From CAVQCJ01 sp963711005 (GTDB lineage Bacteria > Actinomycetota > Actinomycetes > Prado026): DNA of 64,000 bases. The notes below the pieces were generated by a model. It made no database searches. It was not told the origin of the DNA and worked only from the letters and a program-made list of their open reading frames with translations. The translations under genes were made by a program, and so were the position numbers. The stretch lies in the NCBI GenBank assembly GCA_963711005.1, contig CAVQCJ010000002.1, positions 558,001 to 622,000 of the forward strand, given 5' to 3'. Shown piece after piece: positions 15,502 to 23,077 of this stretch (positions within the stretch are counted from its first letter, which is position 1; each line of letters opens with the position of its first letter).

Positions 15502-15884
15502 GCGATCCGAGCGCGATCGACCGGCTGCTCGCAGATGCCCGCGCCGAGCTGGACCGCGTGGACCCGGCGGACCTCGCGGACGAGGTCGCCGCCGGCGCCC
15601 TGGTGATCGACACCCGACCCCTCGAACAGCGCCGGCGCGACGGAGAGCTGGACGGTGCCGTCGTGCTGGACCGCAATGTCCTGGAGTGGCGGCTGGACCC
15701 GACCAGCCCGTTCCGGATCTCCGAGGTCACCTCTGCCGACCAACGCATCGTCATCGTGTGCAACGAGGGTTACAGCTCGAGCCTCGCCGCCGCGACCCTT
15801 CGCCGGCTCGGACTGACTCGCGCCACCGACCTGGCGGGCGGCTTCCAGGCCTTGAGGGCGGGAACCGACCTCACCGGCGAGTGA
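15498..15884 (+). CDS. Rhodanese-domain sulfurtransferase
   Basis: A 128-aa single-domain rhodanese. DEVAAGALVIDTRPLEQRRRDGELDGAVVLDRNVLEWR is the N-terminal signature and VIVCNEGYSSSLAAATLRRLG carries the active-site Cys loop (CNEGYSS) that holds the persulfide. ATG 15498 overlaps the methyltransferase stop by 4 bp. The gene lies close to the CstR-like regulator, thioredoxin and the Cys-rich protein, so transfer of sulfane sulfur within this module is a fair inference. It converges on the next methyltransferase with a 14-bp overlap. Confidence 0.88.
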   Translation: MSDPSAIDRLLADARAELDRVDPADLADEVAAGALVIDTRPLEQRRRDGELDGAVVLDRNVLEWRLDPTSPFRISEVTSADQRIVIVCNEGYSSSLAAATLRRLGLTRATDLAGGFQALRAGTDLTGE

Positions 15885-16494
15885 GCACGTCCCAGGTGAA
15901 CGGCTGCATCACGCCGGCAGGCGTGCGGTGCTCCTCGCGCTCGGTGTGCACGAGGGCGAACCCGGCGCCGAGCTCGTCTGCCAGAGCAGCGCCGTCGTAG
16001 CGACAGACGGGAAGTCCGGAGCAGCTGGTCGGACCGTCCTTCGCGAAGGTCGCCACGACCACACTCCCGCCGGGCGCGACCGCGCGCCCGAGCACGCGGA
16101 CGTACCGGGCCCGTGCTTCGGGGTCGACGAGGAAGTGGAAGAGCGCCCGGTCATGCCACACATCGAACGTGCGCCGGGGCTCCCAGCCCAGCAGGTCGGC
16201 ATGGACCAGGGTCACTCCGGACGACCGGTCATCCAGGCGGTCCCGAACGACCGCCAACGCCTGCTCGGACACGTCCAGCACGGTGATGTCGGAGTACGCG
16301 GCGGCCACCAGCGCGTCGACCAAGGCAGACGCACCCGCACCCACGTCCAGGACCGACGTCTGGGGACCGCCGACTCCCGCGATGAGACGCAGGGACGTCA
16401 CCGGCGTGGCCTGGAACCAGCTCACCTCGTCGGTCTGTCGCGTCGCGTAGACCTTCTGCCAGTGCTCCTCACCGACTTCCGGCATGGCCGACAT
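15871..16494 (-). CDS. Class I SAM-dependent methyltransferase
   Basis: A 207-aa methyltransferase: HWQKVYATRQTDEVSWFQATP at the N-terminus, motif I SVLDVGAGASALVDALV, motif II ITVLDVSEQALAVV, HADLLGWEP and DVWHDRALFHFLVDPEARARYV. This WHDRA(L/V)FHFL signature marks the thiopurine/tellurite-like group that acts on small thiols or metalloids. ATG 16494 is taken and ATG 16485 is equally possible. It follows the MFS gene by 18 bp on the same strand, so the two are probably co-transcribed, and its end overlaps the convergent rhodanese gene. Confidence 0.86.
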   Translation of the reverse strand: MSAMPEVGEEHWQKVYATRQTDEVSWFQATPVTSLRLIAGVGGPQTSVLDVGAGASALVDALVAAAYSDITVLDVSEQALAVVRDRLDDRSSGVTLVHADLLGWEPRRTFDVWHDRALFHFLVDPEARARYVRVLGRAVAPGGSVVVATFAKDGPTSCSGLPVCRYDGAALADELGAGFALVHTEREEHRTPAGVMQPFTWDVLTRR

Positions 16495-16512
16495 CCTGCC
16501 GGATGGGGAGGT

Positions 16513-17802
16513 TCAGCCGGTGGCGGGGGCCGGGTCTGGTAGCCCGTCCTGGGCCCGCGTCAGCAGGCGCCGGAGCCGCAGGACCAGGAGGCCGGACAGC
16601 AGGTTCCCGGTGACGACGACGATCGCCCACACGGCGGTCAGCCCGGCGCCGAACAACAAGCCGGTGAGGACCGGGCCGATGAGGACACCCAGACTGAAAG
16701 TCAGGGAGAAGGCTGCGTTGTACCTGCCGCGCAGCTGCTCGGGCGCCAGGTCGTTCACGATGGACGGCGCCGTGGGGCTGGCGAGGATCTCGCCGAACGA
16801 GAACACGACGAACCCGGCCACGACCAGCAGCGCCGCAGTGAACGTGCCGGCCCAGCCGGCCGCCGCCCAGACCAGCGCCCAGCACCCCGCCCAGGCGACG
16901 CACGCGACGGCGATGAGGCGGGACCGCGAGTGGCCGACGATGTGCGGCAGGAGCAGGAGCTGACCGACCACGATGGTCAGGGTGTTCGCGACGAACGCAG
17001 CTGCCAGCACGCGGGGGCTCACCAGGGCGACCTGCGTGGCGTAGGCAGGGAACCCGCTCTCGACCTGCCCCGCCGAGCACGTGCACGAGACGATGGCGAC
17101 GATCAGCAGGCGGCGCATCGGGCGGTCCTGCCACACGGCCCGGAAGCCGAACCGGTCGGCCGACCCGGCAGAGCCATCGGCCCCGGCGCTGTCGGTGCCG
17201 GACTCGGCTTCGGGGGCCTGTCCGGCGCTGCGCATCGTGAGCATGACCGCCGCGTAGATGAAGTAGCTGGCCGCGTCGGCCAGGAAGATCAGCTGGAACG
17301 ACGCCGGCTGGGCGACGTTCACCACCAGCCCGGCAAGTAGCGCACCGATGCCGACGCCGGCGCTGAACACGATGTACTGGAACCCGAACACCCATTCCTG
17401 GGCAGCGTCGCGGGCCAGCCTGCTGATCAGAGTCGACTCGGCCGTGGAGGCCGCCGTGAACCCGATCGACGCGAGCCCGGTCGTAACCAGCGCGACGGGC
17501 ACAGTGCTCGTGAAGGCGAGACCGACCGAACCGACGCCGACGATCACCTGTCCCCAGATCAGGACGGGCATCGGTCCGACCCGGTCGGTGAGAGCGCCCG
17601 TCGCGGGGGCAGCTGCGAGCGCCGCCAGTCCCAGCCAGGCGACGATGAGCGACGCCGCCGGCGTACCGATCCCGCGGACGTCGTGCAGGTACACCAGCAA
17701 GAACGGCAGCGTCAGCCCGGTCCCGACCGAGGAGACCAGGACTCCGGCGAGGACACGCCAGAACAGCGGGTCCAGGCCGGACGGCAGGCGCGACATCCGC
17801 AC
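16513..17802 (-). CDS. MFS transporter (drug-efflux type)
   Basis: A 429-aa major facilitator with about 12 hydrophobic segments in two halves. The loop 2-3 motif is seen as ATGALTDRVGPMPVLIWGQ, and PEQLRGRYNAAFSLTFSLGVLIGPVLTG in the second half is typical of multidrug exporters. A charged, Glu/Ser/Ala-rich cytosolic linker (about residues 190-215) separates the halves. GTG 17802 is taken; ATG 17796 is an alternative. It is 18 bp upstream of the methyltransferase gene, so the pair may methylate and export the same compound. Confidence 0.88.
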   Translation of the reverse strand: MRMSRLPSGLDPLFWRVLAGVLVSSVGTGLTLPFLLVYLHDVRGIGTPAASLIVAWLGLAALAAAPATGALTDRVGPMPVLIWGQVIVGVGSVGLAFTSTVPVALVTTGLASIGFTAASTAESTLISRLARDAAQEWVFGFQYIVFSAGVGIGALLAGLVVNVAQPASFQLIFLADAASYFIYAAVMLTMRSAGQAPEAESGTDSAGADGSAGSADRFGFRAVWQDRPMRRLLIVAIVSCTCSAGQVESGFPAYATQVALVSPRVLAAAFVANTLTIVVGQLLLLPHIVGHSRSRLIAVACVAWAGCWALVWAAAGWAGTFTAALLVVAGFVVFSFGEILASPTAPSIVNDLAPEQLRGRYNAAFSLTFSLGVLIGPVLTGLLFGAGLTAVWAIVVVTGNLLSGLLVLRLRRLLTRAQDGLPDPAPATG

Positions 17803-17956
17803 GTCGTCACCACCTCGGCCGCGCCCCCGGCCGGGTCACCTTAGCGTCGGCCACCATCGATCCGGCAGCGGATTCCCGAGCCGCCCTCGTTAGGCTGCCG
17901 CGGGCAGCCAGGCAACGCGTCGGCGACGTTGATCGCGCCAGACGGGAGGAGACAAC

Positions 17957-18352
17957 GTGGCAGCGGTAGAGGATCTGGTCCAGATGCTCGCCGAGATGAG
18001 TCCGGAGCTGCGCCCGGGCCGATACGTGTTCACCACCCCCGACGGACCGCTCCCGCCCTCCGTGCACCCGGTGATGACGTTCACCGAGGACGAGGGACCG
18101 ACGGCGGTTCTCACCCAGCAGGAAGCCGACAGCCTGCACCTCGGCTACGACCTCGTCCTGGCCTGGATCACCCTCCGGGTGCACAGCGCTCTCGGCGGGG
18201 TCGGCCTGACCGCAGCAGTCAGCCGTGTGCTGGCCGATGCGGGCATCAGCTGCAACGTCGTGGCCGCAGCCTTCCACGACCATCTCTTCGTCCCAGCCGA
18301 GTCCGCCGAGCAGGCCGTGCGGGTGGTTCAGGCGCTGTCCCGCTCCCGCTGA
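17957..18352 (+). CDS. ACT-domain protein
   Basis: A 131-aa protein with ACT-like folds: RPGRYVFTTPDGPLPPSVHPVMTFTEDEGPTAVLTQQEADSLHL, then LAWITLRVHSALGGVGLTAAVSRVLADAGISCNVVAAAFHDHLFVPAESAEQAVRVVQAL compressed here as the second betaalphabeta-betaalphabeta unit. This layout matches small stand-alone ACT proteins of actinobacteria that bind amino acids or related ligands. GTG 17957 has GGGAGGA about 7 nt upstream. The gene stands alone, divergent from the MFS gene and upstream of fmdB. Ligand unknown. Confidence 0.8.
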   Translation: MAAVEDLVQMLAEMSPELRPGRYVFTTPDGPLPPSVHPVMTFTEDEGPTAVLTQQEADSLHLGYDLVLAWITLRVHSALGGVGLTAAVSRVLADAGISCNVVAAAFHDHLFVPAESAEQAVRVVQALSRSR

Positions 18353-18453
18353 CCGCGGACAACTCGACAGATGACCGGGGCATATCGCATCCTTGGCACT
18401 CGTTGGTAGAGAGTGCTAACCACACGATCACAGACCGAACCCGGAGCGACCCC

Positions 18454-18870
18454 GTGCCCACGTACCAGTACACGTGCACCGACTGCGGCGAGCCGCTGGA
18501 GGCGGTCCAGTCGTTCTCGGACCCGTCGCTGACCGTGTGCCCGTCCTGCGGCGGCACGCTGCGCAAGGTGTTCTCGGCGGTGGGGGTGGTCTTCAAGGGG
18601 TCGGGCTTCTACCGCACGGACAGCCGTTCCGGCTCGGGCAAGGGGGAGGCCGCCGCGAAGAACGACTCCGGCGGAAAGACCGACACGGGCGGAAAGAACG
18701 ACACGGGCGGAAAGAACGACTCCGGCCCGGCCGCGGCCAAGAAGAGCTCGTCCGGCTCGTCCGGCTCGTCCGGCTCGTCCGGCTCGTCCGGCTCGTCCGG
18801 CTCGTCCGGCTCGTCGGGATCTTCGGGCTCGTCGAGCAGCTCCTCCACAAGCGCCGCCGCCGCGCCCTGA
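18454..18870 (+). CDS. FmdB-family zinc-ribbon protein with GSS repeat tail
   Basis: A 138-aa protein starting at GTG 18454: VPTYQYTCTDCGEPLEAVQSF, then VCPSCGGTLRKVF, giving the four-Cys (CxxC...CxxC) FmdB zinc ribbon in the first 50 residues. The rest is low complexity: GGK(T/N)D(S/T)G repeats and at least seven Gly-Ser-Ser units. FmdB proteins near amidase genes gave the family its name; in actinobacteria the small ribbon protein often sits beside mscL and a SAF-domain gene, as here. The tail is probably disordered. Its repeat number may vary between strains. Confidence 0.9.
   Translation: MPTYQYTCTDCGEPLEAVQSFSDPSLTVCPSCGGTLRKVFSAVGVVFKGSGFYRTDSRSGSGKGEAAAKNDSGGKTDTGGKNDTGGKNDSGPAAAKKSSSGSSGSSGSSGSSGSSGSSGSSGSSGSSSSSSTSAAAAP
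18748..18810 (+). repeat. Seven tandem copies of a 9-bp unit (TCGTCCGGC) in fmdB
   Basis: Seven exact in-frame copies of TCGTCCGGC encode Ser-Ser-Gly, followed by degenerate copies to about 18840. Because the unit is 9 bp, slippage would lengthen or shorten the protein tail without breaking the frame. Confidence 0.95.
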
Positions 18871-18929
18871 CGTCCACAGGCGGGGGCGCATCCGCCCTGC
18901 GCCGTCCCGGCGCCGTTAGCGTGACGGGC

Positions 18930-19748
18930 ATGTCCGACGTCGCGATCCCCTCACCCGCCGAGATCGGCATCATCGGCGGCTCCGGCTTCTACTCGCTCGC
19001 CGACGAACTCGACGAGGTCGAGGTCACGACGCCGTACGGCCCGCCGAGCGACCCGCTGATGATCGGTACGGTGGCCGGCCGACGGGTCGCGTTCCTGCCC
19101 CGGCACGGGCGGGACCACCGATTTCCCCCGCACCGGATCAACTACCGGGCGAACCTGTGGGCGCTGCGCTCGGTCGGCGTCCGCCAGGTGCTGGCGCCGT
19201 GTGCTGTCGGCGGGCTCCGGGCGCACCTCGGGCCGGGCACGCTCGTGGTCCCCGACCAGCTGGTCGACCGCACCGACGGTCGGGTCCACACGTACTACGA
19301 CGAAGGCGCCGTCCACGTGTCGATGGCCGAGCCCTACTGCCCCAACGGCCGCGCGACGGTCCTCGAGGTGGCTCGCACGACCCGCTGGTCGCCGGTCGAC
19401 GGCGGCACCCTGGTGGTGATCGAGGGCCCGCGGTTCTCCACTCGCGCGGAGTCGAGATGGTTCTCGGCGAACGGCTGGTCGGTCGTGGGCATGACCGGCT
19501 ACCCCGAGGCGGTCATGGCCCGGGAGCTGGCGCTGTGCTACACCGCGATCTGCCTGGTCACCGACCTCGACGCCGGCCAGGAACCGGGCGAGGGCGTGAC
19601 CCACGCCGAGGTCCTCGAGGTCTTCGGGCGCAACGTCGAGCGGCTCAGGCAGCTGCTGGTCGGCGCGGTACCGGCGATGCCGACCGAGCGGATCTGCTCG
19701 TGCGGGTCGGCTCTGGACGGGCTGACGCTGCCCTTCGCGCTGCCGTGA
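18930..19748 (+). CDS. S-methyl-5'-thioadenosine phosphorylase (MTAP/PNP family)
   Basis: A 272-aa trimeric-type nucleoside phosphorylase that cleaves methylthioadenosine (or a related nucleoside) for purine and methionine salvage. IGIIGGSGFYSL is the N-terminal phosphate loop, FLPRHGRDHRFPPHRINYRANLWAL the phosphate and ribose site, CAVGGL, VVIEGPRFSTRAESRWF and MTGYPEAVMARELALCYTAICLVTDLDAG the base-binding region. ATG 18930 is used. The stop overlaps the SAF gene by 4 bp. Bacterial members vary between MTA and 5'-methylthioinosine, so exact base preference is unsettled. Confidence 0.9.
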   Translation: MSDVAIPSPAEIGIIGGSGFYSLADELDEVEVTTPYGPPSDPLMIGTVAGRRVAFLPRHGRDHRFPPHRINYRANLWALRSVGVRQVLAPCAVGGLRAHLGPGTLVVPDQLVDRTDGRVHTYYDEGAVHVSMAEPYCPNGRATVLEVARTTRWSPVDGGTLVVIEGPRFSTRAESRWFSANGWSVVGMTGYPEAVMARELALCYTAICLVTDLDAGQEPGEGVTHAEVLEVFGRNVERLRQLLVGAVPAMPTERICSCGSALDGLTLPFALP

Positions 19749-20467
19749 CCGCGGGCTCATGGCCGCCGCTGGAGATGCGGCGGCGGGTGCGACGTGCCCT
19801 GTACCTGCACCGGCGGTCGATCCAGGCCGCGCTCGTCGGCGTCGCCGCCGCCGTCGCGCTCGCTGAGCTGGCGCCGGCCCAACCAACCGGGACGTCCGTC
19901 GTGGTCGCGGCGACGGAGCTCGCCGCCGGCCAGGTGCTCGGTGCCGGCGACCTGGCGGTGGTCCGCTACCCGCTGGGCCAGGTCCCCGACGGTTCGTACG
20001 CCCGGCCTGACGACATCGTGGGACGGACGCTCGCCGCCGCCGTGCGCAAGGCCGAACCGATGACCGACGTCCGCATCGCGGGCTCCGCCGCGCTGGCCGG
20101 CTCGTCGGGTCTGGTCGAGGTCGCGGTCCGACTGGCCGACGCGGGCGCGGCCGGCCTGGTGCGCGCCGGAGACCTGGTGGACGTGCTGGCCGCCGCCGCG
20201 CAACCGGCGGCCGACGGGTTCGGTCCCGACCCGTTTTCGGTGCCCGGCGCCGACGGGCCCGCCAAGACAGACCCGGGCATGGCCGAGGTGGTGGCGACGC
20301 AGGCCAGGGTGCTCGCCGTCCCGGCCGCCGCGGACCCCGGCGCCGGTGGCTCACAAGGGGCGCTGGTGGTGCTCGCCGTGACCCCGACGACGGCTCGCGT
20401 CCTGGCTTCGGCCGAGGCGACCGCCCGGCTGTCGGTGCTGATCCGCCCCGGCACGACACAGCCCTGA
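19745..20467 (+). CDS. SAF-domain protein (CpaB/RcpC-like)
   Basis: A 240-aa protein with an N-terminal cytosolic Arg-rich segment, one transmembrane helix (IQAALVGVAAAVALAEL) and an extracytoplasmic SAF domain (TSVVVAATELAAGQVLGAGDLAVVRYP) of the type found in Flp-pilus assembly proteins CpaB/RcpC. GRTLAAAVRKAEPMTDVRIAG and the later LVRAGDLVDVLA are typical. No other pilus gene is present here; actinobacteria frequently carry this gene alone next to mscL. GTG 19745 overlaps the phosphorylase stop by 4 bp. Confidence 0.85.
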   Translation: MTAGSWPPLEMRRRVRRALYLHRRSIQAALVGVAAAVALAELAPAQPTGTSVVVAATELAAGQVLGAGDLAVVRYPLGQVPDGSYARPDDIVGRTLAAAVRKAEPMTDVRIAGSAALAGSSGLVEVAVRLADAGAAGLVRAGDLVDVLAAAAQPAADGFGPDPFSVPGADGPAKTDPGMAEVVATQARVLAVPAAADPGAGGSQGALVVLAVTPTTARVLASAEATARLSVLIRPGTTQP

Positions 20468-20519
20468 CCGTCCGCATGCGTCGCCGAGGTCATGATCGTG
20501 CGAGGTCAAGGGGCAGGCC

Positions 20520-20897
20520 ATGCTCAAGGGGTTCCGCGATTTCGTCATGCGAGGGAATGTCGTCGACCTCGCCGTTGGCATCGTCATCGGCGTGGCGTTC
20601 GGTGCCGTGGTCAGCGGGTTCGTCAACAGGATCATCAACCCGCTGATCGCCGCGATCTTCAGCAAGCCGGACCTAAACCAGGTCGGAACGTTCACGATCA
20701 ACGGCGCGGACTTCAGCATCGGGCTTGTGCTGACGCCGCTGGTCAACTTCGTCTTCGTCGCCGCCGCGATCTACTTCCTGGCTGTGCTGCCGGTCAACGC
20801 GATGCGGGCCCGGTACGAGAAGCCGGCCGATCCCGACGGGCCCAGCGAGGTCGAGCTGCTCACCGACTTCCGGGACGCCCTGCGTACGCGCGGCTGA
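20520..20897 (+). CDS. mscL: Large-conductance mechanosensitive channel MscL
   Basis: A 125-aa channel that opens on membrane tension to release solutes after osmotic downshock. MLKGFRDFVMRGNVVDLAVGIVIGVAFGAVVSGFVNRIINPLIAAI is the gating TM1 region, and FVFVAAAIYFLAVLPVNAM is TM2, followed by a short charged C-terminal helix. The length is normal. It follows the SAF gene after 52 bp and probably shares its transcript. Confidence 0.97.
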   Translation: MLKGFRDFVMRGNVVDLAVGIVIGVAFGAVVSGFVNRIINPLIAAIFSKPDLNQVGTFTINGADFSIGLVLTPLVNFVFVAAAIYFLAVLPVNAMRARYEKPADPDGPSEVELLTDFRDALRTRG

Positions 20898-20934
20898 GTC
20901 TCGGCTGCGAGCGTCCGGTGCCGAACGGCGGCCG

Positions 20935-21066
20935 TCAGACGTCGCCGTGGTGCGGGGGACGGTCCTCTTCGAAACGGCGCAGGTCGTCCGGGTCGTCCTC
21001 GACGGGGCGTTCGCCCCAGCCGCGATCGGTGTCGTCCGAGGTCTGCTCGGGCATGGACTCGCTCAC
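20935..21066 (-). CDS. 43-aa acidic small protein
   Basis: A tiny acidic protein starting at GTG 21066: SESMPEQTSDDTDRGWGERP, followed by an Asp/Arg-rich part ending in DRPPHHGDV. The motif EQTSDDTDxGWGE with a terminal RPPHxG recurs in short uncharacterised actinobacterial proteins. It lies 38 bp downstream of rbpA on the same strand and may be co-transcribed. No function is known; it looks intrinsically disordered. Confidence 0.65.
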   Translation of the reverse strand: MSESMPEQTSDDTDRGWGERPVEDDPDDLRRFEEDRPPHHGDV

Positions 21067-21104
21067 CGGACCAGCGTAGGCCGCCGGTCCGGCCGTACCG
21101 CCGC

Positions 21105-21473
21105 TCAGAGGCCGCGGGCGCGCAGCAGCGCGAGCCGTTCCTCGAGGAGCTCCTCGAGCTCGGCCACGGTCCGGCGCTCCAGCAGCATGTCCCAGTGGGT
21201 CTTCCCGGCGGCGTTCGACCGCGGCGAGAACAGGGCGATCGGGCCGCCCGAGCCGGCCTCCCGGCGCGCGGTGGTCTCGTCGGCGTGGGCTGTGCGGCCG
21301 CACTTGGGGCAGTCCCAGGTGGGCGGGACCTCGTCCGCGTCGTGCGCGAACCGGAGCGTGACCACGTGCCCGGCCGGGCAGTGGTAGCTGTGCGGGACGG
21401 TCTCGACCGGGACGACGCCGCGATCGGTCTCGTAGCTGTGGGACGTGAGCGTGAAGCCGCGGAGCGCGGTCAT
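21105..21473 (-). CDS. rbpA: RNA polymerase-binding protein RbpA
   Basis: A 122-aa transcription factor that stabilises the sigma-A holoenzyme and open complexes in actinobacteria. The core domain has VPVETVPHSYHCPAGHVVTLRFAHDADEVPPTWDCPKCGRTA, with Cys residues placed for zinc, and the sigma-interaction region THWDMLLERRTVAELEELLEERLALLRARGL is the strongest signature. ATG 21473 has AGGAGG about 11 nt upstream. It is a short chromosomal marker of the phylum and is followed by the small acidic protein gene. Confidence 0.93.
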   Translation of the reverse strand: MTALRGFTLTSHSYETDRGVVPVETVPHSYHCPAGHVVTLRFAHDADEVPPTWDCPKCGRTAHADETTARREAGSGGPIALFSPRSNAAGKTHWDMLLERRTVAELEELLEERLALLRARGL

Positions 21474-21602
21474 GATCGGTGTGTTCCTCCTGGTTGGGGC
21501 GCCTGGGTAGAGACGGGCCCAGACCCGTTCTCGTTCCCGAAAACCGCTGTGACGTCGCCAACACCGGCAACCGTGGCCGAGCCGAGACCCGACCGTGATG
21601 GG

Positions 21603-21675
21603 TGCCCTCGGGCAGATTCGAACTGCCGACACCCGCTTTAGGAGAGCGGTGCTCTATCCCCTGAGCTACGAGGGC
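21603..21675 (-). tRNA. tRNA-Arg (anticodon CCU)
   Basis: On the minus strand a full cloverleaf is seen: acceptor stem GCCCTCG paired with CGAGGGC, D arm GCTCAGGGGATAGAGC, anticodon arm CCGCT-CTCCTAA-AGCGG giving anticodon CCU, and T arm with GTTCGAATC. Discriminator A; the CCA end is not encoded. The 5' end of the gene overlaps the first copy of the direct repeat that bounds the accessory region. Confidence 0.95.
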
Positions 21676-21802
21676 GGGACGTGCGGACTTGCTTGTGGAA
21701 AACCCGCGAAAGCCGATCTTGGACAGATCCGCACCGGCGATCGCCCGATTCTAACGTTGATCAACAATGGCTTGGGCCCGGCCCATGACTGGGCTACGGC
21801 CA
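21666..21802 (+). repeat. Direct repeat copy A (at tRNA-Arg), left boundary of accessory segment
   Basis: About 137 bp beginning in the first bases of the tRNA-Arg gene and running outward. It matches 32578-32713 in the same orientation at roughly 85-90 percent identity, including an identical 25-nt block (TCCGCACCGGCGATCGCCCG and the next five bases) and an 18-nt block ACGTTGATCAACAATGGC. Confidence 0.85.
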
Positions 21803-21967
21803 GGTAGGGCTGGTGCCGGCCAATCTGGGCAGGTGGGGGCGCCGTCTAGTCCACTGGCGGGCTCTGCCAGTACCGGGCACGAGAGCCACTGTCGCGGCTC
21901 CTTGGTTCCCGGTTGGATGTTGGGCTCAGGCGACCCGAAGCGATCATCCGACGGAGGCGACACCCCG

Positions 21968-23011
21968 ATGCGAGCAGCGATCTTCGGTGGACCAGGAGAC
22001 ATCGCAGTCGGTGAGCGGCCCGACCCGGTCCTGCAGGCGCCCGGCGACGCGGTGGTGCGTGTGGTGCTGGGTTGTGTCTGTGGATCTGACCTGTGGTACT
22101 ACCGCGGCGACTCGCCGCATGCCCTGGGCCCCATCGGACACGAATTCATTGGGGTGGTCCACGAGGTCGGCGCCGACGTGCGTGACATCAAGAAAGGCCA
22201 GCTGGTCGTCGCACCTTTCACGTTCTGCGACGGCACCTGTGTCAACTGTGTTGCGGGTTGGCCGTCGAACTGCCTGAACGGGGGCTCCTTCGGCAACCAC
22301 GGTGTCGACGGCGGTCAGGGCGAAGCGGTGCGCGTGCCATTTGCCGATGCCACCCTGGTGGCTGTCCCCGGAGCCGAACACTCCAACGACATTCTCGCCT
22401 CGCTGGTCGCGCTGTCCGACGTGATGTGCACAGGCCACCACGCCGCGGTCAGTGCCGGCGTCAAGAAGGGTGACACGGTCGCGGTCGTCGGTGACGGCGC
22501 AGTCGGCCTCTGCGCGGTTATCGCTGCCAATCGCCTCGGCGCCGAGCGCATCATCGCCCTCAGCCGCAACCCCGTGCGCCAGGCGCTGGCCCGCGACTTC
22601 GGCGCGACCGACATCGTGTCCGAACGCGGCGACGAAGCCACCGCGAAGGTCCTCGACATGACCGGCGGAATCGGCGTAGACGCAGCTCTGGAGTGCGTCG
22701 GCACCGGCCAGTCCATGACCACTGCCTTCGCAATCGCCCGAGTCGGCTCGATCGTCGGGGCGATCGGTGCCCCCCACGACGTGGTGGTACCCATCAACAC
22801 CGTCATCTTCCGCAACATCGGACTGCGCGGCGGGGTCTCTCCCGTTCGCCGCTACATCCCCGAGTTGCTCGACGACGTCCTCGAAGGCCGCGTCAACCCT
22901 GGCCGCGTGTTCGACCGCACCACCGACCTGGACGGCGTCGTCGAGGCCTACACCGCGATGAACGAGCGCCGCGCCGTCAAGGTGCTCCTACGAATCGGAA
23001 CCATCAACTGA
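21968..23011 (+). CDS. Zinc-dependent alcohol dehydrogenase family protein
   Basis: A 347-aa medium-chain dehydrogenase. Catalytic-zinc residues are Cys38 (CGSDLWYYRGDS) and His/Glu in GPIGHEFIGVVHEVG; the structural-zinc loop appears as FCDGTCVNCVAGWPSNC. The NAD(P) fold VAVVGDGAVGLCAVIAANRLGAERII follows. The overall pattern is that of a group of putative threonine- or sorbitol-dehydrogenase-like oxidoreductases of unknown substrate. ATG 21968 has GGAGG 9 nt upstream. Codon use is less GC-extreme than in neighbouring core genes, in keeping with its place just inside the tRNA-bounded segment. It converges on an SDR gene. Confidence 0.9.
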   Translation: MRAAIFGGPGDIAVGERPDPVLQAPGDAVVRVVLGCVCGSDLWYYRGDSPHALGPIGHEFIGVVHEVGADVRDIKKGQLVVAPFTFCDGTCVNCVAGWPSNCLNGGSFGNHGVDGGQGEAVRVPFADATLVAVPGAEHSNDILASLVALSDVMCTGHHAAVSAGVKKGDTVAVVGDGAVGLCAVIAANRLGAERIIALSRNPVRQALARDFGATDIVSERGDEATAKVLDMTGGIGVDAALECVGTGQSMTTAFAIARVGSIVGAIGAPHDVVVPINTVIFRNIGLRGGVSPVRRYIPELLDDVLEGRVNPGRVFDRTTDLDGVVEAYTAMNERRAVKVLLRIGTIN

Positions 23012-23077
23012 CCATCCCATCGGACCGGGCTGCGCGTCAGCGAGGTCGCCCTCACCGAGCGCCGAAACACCGGCGGC

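Noticed and set aside
18748..18840. CRISPR-like regular repeats
   Set aside because: Units are 9 bp with no spacers and are in frame with the FmdB coding sequence.
18609..18848. Minus-strand frame encoding a regular Asp-Glu-Pro repeat (DEPDEPDEP)
   Set aside because: It is the exact antisense of the TCGTCCGGC microsatellite in fmdB and has no ribosome site or homologue; a shadow.
21595..21807. Open frame GQIRTADTRFRRAVLYPLSYEG
   Set aside because: It is a translation of the tRNA-Arg gene antisense and flank, a well-known annotation artefact.
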